Shown: positions 7,039 through 13,907 of the stretch, piece after piece
Numbering within the stretch: position 1 is the first letter of the stretch
How the letters are laid out: each line of letters starts with the position of its first letter
Assembly (NCBI GenBank): GCA_963808455.1
Contig: CAWEHT010000399.1
Location: forward strand, 1-13,907
Reading direction: 5' to 3'
DNA: 13,907 bases
DNA from: CAWEHT01 sp963808455
Lineage (GTDB): Bacteria; Chloroflexota; Anaerolineae; CG2-30-64-16
Position numbers and translations under genes: made by a program
The notes under the pieces: model-generated
What the model was told of the DNA's origin: nothing
What the model saw: the letters and a program-made list of their open reading frames with translations, nothing else
Databases searched by the model: none

Positions 7039-8294
7039 ATGACGATCATCGCCGAGACTGCAGACGAAATCAAGACGCCGGGGCTGCGCGAACTCCCGCG
7101 CAACGTCTGGGCAGTGAGTGTTACGAGCTTTCTGATGGATATGTCCAGCGAAATGGTGCTCAGCCTCTTGCCCCTCTTTCTGGCCAATGTCTTGCAAGTG
7201 CCGACCGTCCTGATCGGACTAATCGAAGGCGGTGCGGAAGCTGTAGCGAGCTTGCTCAAGCTCTTCTCCGGTTGGCTGTCAGATAGGCTGGGGCGCGCAA
7301 ATGGCTGGCAGTGGCCGGCTACGCAACCTCCGCTGTGGCCAAGCCGTTTTTCATCCTCTCACAAACATGGGTGCAGGTGGCTATACCCCGCTGGCTGGAT
7401 CGGGCCGGGAAAGGGATACGCACGTCGCCGCGAGACGCCCTGGTGGCGGATTCGGTATCGCCGAAGCAACGCGGTGCCGCCTTCGGCGTACATCGGGCAG
7501 CGGATACTGCCGGGGCCCTGTGCAGCATGTTGATCGCGTTGCTGGTGGTGTGGTTGGCGCAGAAGAACGGCGCGTTCCTGGCGGCACGGACGTTCCGCAT
7601 TGTTGTGTTGGTGAGCATCGCGCCCGCGATACTGGCGGTGTTGGCATTGGCCCTCGGCGCGCAGGAGGTGAAGGTCTCAGGGCAGCGCTCCGCACCGAAG
7701 TTCGCCTTTCGCTCGCTCGGCCGGCCATTCATGGTGTTCATGGGCATCATCAGCGTCTTCACGCTCGGCAACTCGTCGGATGCGTTTCTCACCTTGCGTG
7801 CGCAGAGCGTGGGCCAAGGCTTGAACGTCTTGGGCATTCTCGGCATGCTGGCTACCTTCAACCTGGTCTACACGCTGGTCTCTGCGCCGGCAGGGTCGCT
7901 TTCAGACAGGGTTGGGCGGCAGCGGGTTATCGTGTGCGGCTGGCTGGCCTACGCTCTGATCTACATCGGATTTGGGGTGGCCGGGGCAGGCTGGCAGGTG
8001 TGGGCCCTGTATGGGCTATATGGCATCTATTACGGGATGAGCTACGGCACGGCATCGGCATTCATCGCCGATCTTGTGCCGGCGGACGTGCGCGGGACCG
8101 CCTACGGAACATACAACGCCATAATTAGCGTCCTGGCACTCATCGCCTCGGTCGTCGCCGGCGTCCTCTGGCAAGGGATAGGGAGCTGGCACGGCCTTGG
8201 TGCGCCGGCTCCGTTCCTTTTCGGCGGCGTGCTGGCTCTGGTGGCTGCCATCGTGCTCTTCTCGTGGAGGCCCCAGGTGCGGCTCGCCATATGA
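7039..8294 (+). CDS. major facilitator superfamily transporter, one frameshift
   Basis: A 12-helix-type MFS carrier of about 418 residues once one missing base in GCGCGC (7293-7298) is restored. The restored loop reads SDRLGRRKWLAVAGYAT, the typical loop 2-3 MFS motif. Other visible landmarks are FLMDMSSEMVLSLLPLF, IGLIEGGAEAVASLLK, the conserved cytoplasmic DRAGKGIRTSPRDALVADS, RGAAFGVHRAADTAGA, a second-half LSDRVGRQRVIVCGW and RGTAYGTYNAI. The DRxGKGxRTxPRDALIAxS motif marks a widespread subfamily with no firmly assigned substrate, so none is proposed. It ends VRLAI. The gene is single, with its own promoter and 130 bp before selB. Confidence 0.82.
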
Positions 8295-8424
8295 ATTGCT
8301 GGGCGACTTGCACATTCCGGGCGAACAAGGTATCGTTTTTCGTTAGAGTGGGTTACGATCGTGCGCTTCGGCTGACCAGTAGCCGGGGGCGCGACGGGAG
8401 TGACGGTAGGGAGCGGGATAAGGC
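8295..8424. other. intergenic region upstream of selB
   Basis: 130 bp, no gene supported. An imperfect ATCGT/ACGAT inverted repeat surrounds the T run near 8335. A weak GGGAG lies 11 bases before the selB ATG. No tRNA-Sec (T-loop GGTTC, TCA anticodon loop, long extra arm) was recognised. Confidence 0.4.
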
Positions 8425-10484
8425 ATGCGTGTGATCGGCACCGCTGGGCATGTGGACCACGGCAAGTTCAACTTTGGTGCAAACGCTGACCGGCATCAAC
8501 CCAGACCGGCTCAAGGAGGAGCAGGAAAGGGAGATGACGATCGATCTGGGCTTCGCCTGGATGACACTCCCGGATGGTGAAGCGGTCAGCATCGTCGACG
8601 TGCCCGGGCACGAGGACTTTATCAAGAACATGCTTGCCGGTGTCGGCGGTATCGACGCGGCAATGCTGGTCATCGCGGCCGACGAGGGCGTGATGCCACA
8701 GACGCGCGAGCATATGGGCATCCTGCACCTCTTGAACGTCACGGCTGGCGTCGTAGCTTTGACGAAGGTCAACCTCGTGTCTGACCCGGAATGGTTGGAG
8801 CTGGTGAAGCTGGATATTGCCGAGATGCTGGAAGACACATCGCTGGCAGGCGCACGAATTCTAGAAGTGTCCTCCCGCAGCCGCCAGGGATTGCCGGAAC
8901 TCGTGGCCGAGATCCAGCGGGTCTTGCGGGAGGCGCCGCCGCGCCGTGACCTCGGGCGGGCCCGCCTGCCAATCGACCGCGTCTTCACCGATCGCAGGTT
9001 TCGGCACAGTCGTTACCGGAACACTGCTGGACGGTGGGCTGAGTGTTGGCGAAGAAGTGGAGATCGTCCCTAAAGCGTTGAAAGCCCGGATACGCGGGAT
9101 GCAGACGCATAAATCCCAGGTGAACACGGCCGCGCCAGGGAGCCGGGTGGCGATCAATCTGAATGGTGTCGGCGTGGAAGATCTCGGGCGCGGCGATGTC
9201 GTGGCACGGGCCGGGTGGCTCAGGCCGACGGTGCTTGTGGACGTGAGGCTGGACGTGCTGCCGGGCGGCGCCAGGCCTCTAACGCGCAATATGGCGCTGG
9301 ACTTCTACAGTGGTGCGGCAGAGGTTCCATGCCGGACAGCGATTGCTCGGCGCCCCCGAGATCGCGCCCGGGCGTTCGGGCTGGGCGCAGCTGCGTCTGG
9401 CCCGGCCCCTGGCCCTGGCCAAAGGCGATCGCTTCATCCTGCGCCAGCCATCACCGAGCCAAACCGTTGGGGGAGGCATGGTGATCGATCCGTACCCACG
9501 CGCTCGTCACCGGCAGTTTAGCCCCAAAGTCCTTGAACGTCTGGAGACGCTGGCGCACGGCGACGTGCAGGAGGTCTTGCTGGCCGCGCTGCAGCGCGAG
9601 GAGCCCTGCCCAGCGCAGGTTGCCATTCAAACCAGCGGGCTTGGAGCAGCCACGGGGCGGGAAGCGTTGGTAGCCTTGCTGGCCGACGGCCAGGTGCTGG
9701 CGCTGGAAGTGGGCGAAGCCGCGCTCGAAGGAAAACGCGGTCGGCAACCCGGCTCCGGTGGTGCCGGGTGACGGCGGGACGCGCGGCGACAAGCCTCCCC
9801 AAGGTGGCTCGCCTGAAAAGGCGGAGACAGGGCGGCCGGCAGGCCGGCTCTGGATCGGGCCCGGCCCGCTGATCGTCTCGCGCCCGGGGTGGCAGACGCT
9901 GAGCCGGAGAGTGCTCGAGACCGTTGGTGCCTATCATAGGCAATTCGCGTTGCGCTCTGGGATGCCTCGTGAGGAGCTCAAGAGCCGGCTGCGGCTGCCG
10001 CCACGAACGTTCGTGGCGGTGCTCGACGTGCTTGGCCAGTCCGGTCAACTTTCGGTCGACCCGCTATCGGTGCATCTTCCTGACCATCGGCCGGCCTTTT
10101 CCGCTGAACAACAGTCGCGCGTGGACCGGCTGCTGGCAGCGCTGGCGCTTCAGCCTTACACCACGCCGCTACTGGCCGAGGCCGAAGCGCAGGTGGGAGC
10201 GGACGTCTTCGCGGCGCTACTTGAAGCAAGGCCTCCTGACCAAGGTCAGCTCGGATGTGTTTTTCCTGACCGCAACGTACCAGCAGATGGTCGATCTAGT
10301 GGTGGCACACCTTCGTGCCAATGGTACGGTCACTGTGGCCGAGGTGCGTGACATGTTCAAGGCGAGCCGGAAGTACGCGCAGGCCTTGATGGAACACCTG
10401 GATGACAGGCGTATCACGCGGCGGGTTGGCGACGAGCGCATCCTGCGCGTCCCTGTCAGCAGCGCTCCCGGGCCAGACCGATGA
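8425..10484 (+). CDS. selB: selenocysteine-specific elongation factor SelB, several frameshifts
   Basis: GTPase that delivers Sec-tRNA(Sec) to UGA codons followed by a SECIS hairpin. After removing five single extra bases (near 8467, 8990, 9340, 9733 and 10226) it is about 684 residues. It begins MRVIGTAGHVDHGKSTLVQTL (G1). It continues with TGINPDRLKEEQEREMTIDLGFA, the G3 motif DVPGHEDFIKNM, then domain 2 RVFTIAGFGTVVTGTLLDGG. Domain 3 follows with SGWAQLRLARPLALAKGDRFILR and GGGMVIDP. The C-terminal winged helices end in FKASRKYAQALMEHLDDRRITRRVGDERIL, the SECIS-binding part. The G4 motif reads TKVN instead of TKxD. The stop overlaps the selA start (ATGA), implying translational coupling. 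Identity is clear; only the exact error sites are approximate. Confidence 0.92.
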
Positions 10485-11850
10485 CCATCGACGAGCTAAG
10501 GGGTCTGCCCTCCGTTGATCGCCTGGTGAACCGGCCAGGGCTCAGGCAGCTTGCCGCCGAGCAAGGCCAGGCACTCGTGGTCGAAGCGGCGCGGAGTGTG
10601 CTACAGGAAGCTCGCTCGCGGATCAGGGCCGGGGATTTCCTGGAAAGCTCCAGTGACCTGGAGGCAGCCGTCGCGGAGAAGGTTTTGCAGCTTCTGGAGC
10701 CGACCCTCTGTGGGGTGATCAACGCCACGGGCGTCTTGATCCATACCAACCTTGGACGAGCCCCGCTCAGCATCGCCGCCCGCGTGGCCATGATCGAAGC
10801 GGGCACCGGCTACTGCAGCCTTGAGATCGACCTGGCCACCGGGGCGCGCGGGTCGTGTTACGTTCACGTCAGTGGCCTCCTCCGCCAGTTGACCGGTGCG
10901 GCATCTGCACTGGTGCTGAACAATAACGCCGCGGCGGTCATGTTGGCCCTGGGCACGCTGGCAGCTGGCCGCGAAGTGGTTATCTCTCGCGGGCAACTGG
11001 TGGAGATTGGCGGTGGGTTCCGCGTGCCTGAGGTCATGGCTGCGAGTGGCGCGCGGTTGGTAGAGGTGGGCACCACGAACCGCACTTACCAGGAAGACTA
11101 CGCGCGGGCGATTACCGAGCGGACGGCGGCCCTCCTCGTGGTGCACAGCAGCAACTTTCGCACGGTGGGGTTCACACACGAGGCAAGCCTCGCGGGAAGT
11201 GGCCGGCCTGGCGCACTCGAACGGGCTGCCGCTAATCTATGACCTCGGCAGCGGCTGCCTGCTGGACACGCGGCCGTTCGGCATGGCTTATGAGCCGACA
11301 GTGCCCACGGCGGTGCGGGAGGGCGCGGACCTGATCTGCTTTAGCGGTGACAAGTTGCTGGGCGGGCCGCAGGCCGGGTTGATGGTGGGTCGCGCGGACC
11401 TCATCGCAGCGCTCGAGCGCACCCCTATGACGCGCGCTCTCCGTGTGGACAAATCCACGCTGGCCGCGCTGCAGGCGACGTTGCGCTCCTATCCGCAGCG
11501 GCGAAGCTCTGGAAGAGATCCCTATCTGGCAGATGATCACCATGCCCCTGCCGGCCATCGAGGTGCGGGCGGCGGCGTGGGCGCGGGCCCTGATGCAGTC
11601 CGGCGTGCGGGCCGAAGCCGTGCCGGGCTCTTCCACCGTGGGGGGCGGATCGCTGCCTGGCGAGGAGTTGCCGACGTGCCTGGCTGCGCTGCGCGTGCCG
11701 TCTCCAGACCTGGTTGCCGCCCGGCTTCGCCTCGCGAAGCCTCCTGTGGTGGCACGCATCGAAGGCGACCGCTTGCTCTTGGATCCCCGCACGGTTTTTC
11801 CAGACCAGGACGATGCTTTGCTGGAAGCCCTGGCCCGCGCAACTGCCTGA
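10481..11850 (+). CDS. selA: L-seryl-tRNA(Sec) selenium transferase SelA, two frameshifts
   Basis: PLP enzyme that converts Ser-tRNA(Sec) to Sec-tRNA(Sec) using selenophosphate, normally as a decamer. With one extra G removed at 11194-11196 and one extra base near 11496 the protein is 455 residues, the usual size. Landmarks are LPSVDRLV near the start, VINATGVLIHTNLGRAPLS, the cofactor-binding region with LVLNNNAAAVMLAL, SRGQLVEIGGGFRVPEVM, VGTTNRTYQEDYARAI, VHSSNFRTVGFT, and IYDLGSGCLLD. The PLP lysine lies in CFSGDKLLGGPQAG (about residue 288). The C-terminal domain reads IPIWQMITMP and AVPGSSTVGGGSLPGEELPT. It is the second gene of the selB-selA pair; selC and selD are not in the window. 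Confidence 0.94.
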
Positions 11851-11981
11851 GCTTACGATTCTCCTAAAGTGGTGACGGCCGACGTCAAGATTCAGGTTGG
11901 GCAACCCACCACCCTGGCGTTCGGCCCACGAGGACCTTGAGGACCTGGCCGCAAGCAGACTTGCCGATCGAGGGGCAGCCT
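11851..11981. other. intergenic gap between convergent selA and hydrolase remnant
   Basis: 131 bp with no supported gene. A direct repeat of AGGACCT occurs at about 11931-11947 and a short GGTTG/CAACC hairpin near 11906. Neither is a convincing terminator. Confidence 0.4.
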
Positions 11982-12226
11982 TCAGCTCGCGCCCTTCACA
12001 TATTTATCGAAGAAAGCGATACTGCGCGCCATCGCCAGGCTGAAGCTGGCGCTGAGGTTATGATTGTCCCCGCGTACCCGTAATACTCGACAGTTTTGCC
12101 GGCGGCCACCGCCTCCTGATAGAGCAAGTCTGAGAAGTGATGCGGCACCCCCGTAGCACTGGCACCAAGCAGGCCGATCAGGACCATTAGAAACGAGCAG
12201 CGCCCCGCGATGCTACGGAGAGACAT
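11982..12226 (-). pseudogene. C-terminal remnant of an S9-type (prolyl oligopeptidase-like) serine hydrolase
   Basis: The minus strand reads VPHHFSDLLYQEAVAAGKTVEYY and, after restoring one G in the C run at 12068-12071, GYAGDNHNLSASFSLAMARSIAFFDKYVK. This is the typical end of S9/dienelactone-hydrolase-like enzymes, with the catalytic His in DNHN. The nucleophile Ser region is absent because the ORF starts at ATG 12226, seven bases past the MarR stop. The segment aligning to the HGTADxxVP loop reads LGASATGVP, so the catalytic Asp position appears to be Ala. At about 81 residues it is a small part of a normal enzyme. The N-terminal MSLRSIAGRCSFLMVLIG may belong to the hydrolase or be an unrelated start joined to it. 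Confidence 0.6.
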
Positions 12227-12232
12227 ATTGGT

Positions 12233-12698
12233 TCACGATGCGTTCAGCCAGGCCCGGGTCTTTCTCATCTCCGACAGCAACTCCCGCAGCAATCCGCTGA
12301 GCGCCTGGCTCTTGGCGCCTCCCATACAGGCCAGGCTGCGGGCCACCTTTTCATCGCTGGTGGATGTGGATATGCTGGCGAGGAGCTGAGCGCCCACACC
12401 GGTCAGCATCAGCGATTTGCGCCTGCGATCAAGCGTGTCCCGCGCACGGCGCAGCAGACCTTTGCGTTCCAGCACGTTCGACGGCCGGTACTAGAGTCGC
12501 TGGCGAAAGCATCATGCTGGCGCTTAGCTCGCTGATCGTGGCATCCTCCCGGCTAAGTCGCCGCAGCACGCCATACTGGAGCACGCTGATGGGCATATTG
12601 GAGGACGCCAAGCTGCGCTCCAGGTCCCGGCCGGCCAGCCTGGCGATGACGCCGGCCAGGACCCGCACTTCAAGCGCCTGCGTGTGGAGCTCATCCAT
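12233..12698 (-). CDS. MarR-family transcriptional regulator, one frameshift
   Basis: Winged-helix repressor family, usually a dimer binding a palindrome near its own promoter and responding to small phenolic ligands or oxidants. Removing one extra base near 12479 joins two frames into 154 residues, normal for the family. The sequence runs from MDELHTQALEVRVLAGVIARL through PISVLQYGVLRRLSR, TISELSASMMLSPATLVPAVNVLERKGLLRR (helix-turn-helix and recognition helix) and DTLDRRRKSLMLTGVGAQLL (the wing with conserved DxRxxxLxLT spacing). It ends with a C-terminal dimerisation helix, RELLSEMRKTRAWLNAS. It is 21 bases downstream of the DUF5666-like gene on the same strand. Target unknown. Confidence 0.82.
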
Positions 12699-12719
12699 TT
12701 CTGGAGGTCGAAGCCTGGC

Positions 12720-13259
12720 TCACTGGCTGGGCGGCTGGCTGACGGCCCCTCCGGCCGGAGGTTGACTGCCGGCCCCAGCGGGCTGACTGGCTGCCGTTGC
12801 GCCCAAGCGCCCGCCAATCTGCACGGACTGCGCTGTCATGCTTCCGTCAGAAGCTCGCGTGCCCTGCACGGTGATGCGCAAGCCTGGTTGGATGTCGCTA
12901 ACGCTGCCCTGAGCCTGTTTTTCGATCTGGGTCTGTGGGCCGACGATAACCTTTACTTGATCGGTAGCCGTGGTCAGATCGATCGTATTGCCGTTGATGT
13001 CCTTGACCTGGCCGCTTGCGAAGTTGGCCGAGTTGAATTGCCGGCTGCCGGTAGTGCCCCCGGCCCCGCCCCCGTAACCAGCGCCGCCAGCCCCGGCGCC
13101 ATAACCGCCACCCATGCCCCGGGAAGCCAGAAACGTGTTGCGAATGTTCTCCGCGTCCGTTAGCCCCGCCTGGTGGCCGAAGCTGTAGCCTCCGTACCCT
13201 GCCGCAGCCCCAACCACGATGACGATAAGCACCACGATCCCAATCCACTTGCCGTTCAT
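12720..13259 (-). CDS. membrane-anchored protein with DUF5666-like beta domain
   Basis: 179 residues, intact. The start ATG at 13259 has AGGAG (13271-13267) 7 bases upstream. It opens MNGKWIGIVVLIVIVVGAAAGYGGY, a single N-terminal transmembrane anchor or uncleaved signal. A short charged stretch and a glycine/tyrosine-rich linker (GMGGGYGAGAGGAGYGGG) follow. The next domain, SGQVKDINGNTIDLTTATDQVKVIVG through VSDIQPGLRITVQGTR and DGSMTAQSV, resembles DUF5666 and similar small OB-like beta domains found in bacterial envelope proteins. The end is a Gln/Pro/Ala-rich low-complexity tail (SQPAGAGSQPP). Function not known; an extracytoplasmic location is inferred. Confidence 0.72.
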   Translation of the reverse strand: MNGKWIGIVVLIVIVVGAAAGYGGYSFGHQAGLTDAENIRNTFLASRGMGGGYGAGAGGAGYGGGAGGTTGSRQFNSANFASGQVKDINGNTIDLTTATDQVKVIVGPQTQIEKQAQGSVSDIQPGLRITVQGTRASDGSMTAQSVQIGGRLGATAASQPAGAGSQPPAGGAVSQPPSQ

Positions 13260-13273
13260 GCAACTTCTCCTGA

Positions 13274-13654
13274 TTACTGCCCCCACGAGAGCATGCGTTC
13301 ATTCTGTCCGGTATATTGTAGCGTCAGACCATTGGGCATGCCGTTGGCGAACAACGGATGTTGATTGGTGCCGTCCGCGTTCATCAGCCAGATCTGGTAC
13401 TGCCCGGTCCGGTCTGAAACAAAAGCGATTTGTGATCCATCGGGCGACCACGCCGGGGACGCATTGTTCCACTGTAGGGCCTGTTGGCCAGCGATCTGTT
13501 CGTTCACGAGCGTCTGGAGGGGCGTTTCGGTCAACCGAGTATCGCCACTGCCGTCGGCGTTCATGGTGTGGATTTCCCAATGGTCTGTCTGCTTGAAGGT
13601 GTCGGCGATCCTGCTGCCGTCAGGCGAGAAACGGATGATGGTAGCCAATGCCAC
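13274..13654 (-). CDS. TolB-like beta-propeller (PD40/WD40-like) protein, C-terminal part only
   Basis: The minus-strand ORF ends at TAA 13276-13274, 14 bases before the next gene. It shows two PD40-type blades: RFSPDGSRIADTFKQTDHWEIHTMNADGSGDTRLT and PAWSPDGSQIAFVSDRTGQYQIWLMNADGTNQ. The SPDGxxIAF and IWLMNADG signatures are diagnostic of periplasmic or surface TolB-like propellers. A complete propeller would need several more blades upstream. Instead, around 13632-13640 the sequence changes to an unrelated plus-strand gene, so the formal GTG start at 13654 lies in foreign sequence. Its substrate or partner cannot be told. Confidence 0.72.
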   Translation of the reverse strand: MALATIIRFSPDGSRIADTFKQTDHWEIHTMNADGSGDTRLTETPLQTLVNEQIAGQQALQWNNASPAWSPDGSQIAFVSDRTGQYQIWLMNADGTNQHPLFANGMPNGLTLQYTGQNERMLSWGQ

Positions 13655-13907
13655 AGGATGTTCATCCCTCTATGGCGGTACGGCGCCGTTCACTCCTTAC
13701 CGCATGAATCATGAGGGACAGGGGCCTGCATGGGCCAATTCATTATTCGAGGACAATGCAGAATATGGTTACGGAATGGCATTAGGCGTTGGCAATCTGA
13801 GGAAACGTATGGCAGAGAAGATGAGAAAAGCCATCAAAGAAAACATGATGTCGATGGAGCTACTGGATACCTTCCGGGAGTGGCTTGACGGGAAAGATGA
13901 TCCGGAT
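13638..13907 (+). CDS. nifJ: pyruvate:ferredoxin (flavodoxin) oxidoreductase, internal fragment, runs off right edge
   Basis: An open plus-strand frame of 90 codons without stop reads MVANATGCSSLYGGTAPFTPY, then NHEGQGPAWANSLFEDNAEYGYGM, then LRKRMAEKMRKAIKENMM and REWLDGKDDPD. ANATGCSSxYGG and GPAWANSLFEDNAEfG are hallmark segments of the C-terminal thiamine-diphosphate/iron-sulfur domain of single-chain PFOR (NifJ). This large enzyme oxidises pyruvate to acetyl-CoA with reduction of ferredoxin or flavodoxin. The conserved Cys in TGCSS belongs to the proximal cluster ligand set by family knowledge. About two thirds of the protein upstream is absent and its place is taken by the antisense beta-propeller gene. 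A/T-ending codons (tta, gca, aat, aaa) differ from all other genes in the window. Confidence 0.85.
   Translation, partial: MVANATGCSSLYGGTAPFTPYRMNHEGQGPAWANSLFEDNAEYGYGMALGVGNLRKRMAEKMRKAIKENMMSMELLDTFREWLDGKDDPD

Noticed and set aside
8295..8424. Possible tRNA-Sec gene next to selB
   Set aside because: No T-loop GGTTC, no TCA anticodon loop and no matching acceptor stem could be found by eye; the interval also gives no cloverleaf.
1645..12480. Programmed ribosomal frameshifting in several genes
   Set aside because: The shifts occur in many unrelated genes, in both directions, and lack consistent slippery heptamers with downstream structures; sequencing error is simpler.
1..13907. CRISPR array, insertion sequence or transposase
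   Set aside because: No regularly spaced repeats, terminal inverted repeats with target duplication or transposase motifs (DDE, HUH, serine or tyrosine recombinase) were seen on either strand.

Overview
The window is high-GC bacterial DNA with closely packed genes in short operons. Nothing in it fixes the taxonomy. The gene mix (selB-selA, a selB-unlinked MFS carrier, a TPR membrane protein with a WWWY-basic-TM start, a beta-propeller/DUF5666-like pair) would fit an uncultured Chloroflexota-like organism, but that is a weak inference. The dominant technical signal is frequent single-base frameshifts, about 16 in 13 kb. They lie inside otherwise well-conserved genes and several sit in homopolymers. 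They read as sequencing or assembly error rather than gene decay, so most broken genes are annotated here as one CDS each.

Layout. 1-~515: minus-strand coding-like DNA (three small or partial ORFs, none identified) that stops abruptly where an alanyl-tRNA editing protein lacking its N-terminus begins. 517-5008 (+): a run of alaX, a metallo-beta-lactamase-fold protein with a degenerate metal site, a membrane-anchored TPR protein and aspartate ammonia-lyase (aspA). It ends in a hairpin shared with convergent purH. 5110-6699 (-): intact purH. 6700-7038: divergent promoter region. 7039-8294 (+): MFS transporter. 8425-11850 (+): selB and selA, overlapping by 4 bp, the dedicated elongation factor and the Sec-tRNA synthase of selenocysteine incorporation. 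11982-13654 (-): a set of genes encoding a beta-propeller fragment, a membrane-anchored DUF5666-like protein, a MarR regulator and the tail of an S9-type serine hydrolase. ~13632-13907 (+): an internal piece of pyruvate:ferredoxin oxidoreductase with visibly lower GC, running off the right edge.

How it works together. selB and selA form a functional pair for UGA recoding, but neither selC nor selD nor a clear selenoprotein was found here. aspA and purH are housekeeping metabolism (aspartate/fumarate, de novo IMP synthesis). Both ends of the window look like junctions between unrelated DNA (chimeric assembly or recombination). I did not find a convincing new multi-gene system. The most useful leads are the two junctions, the in-frame TGAs on the left, the MBL protein lacking standard metal ligands and the SelB G4 substitution.
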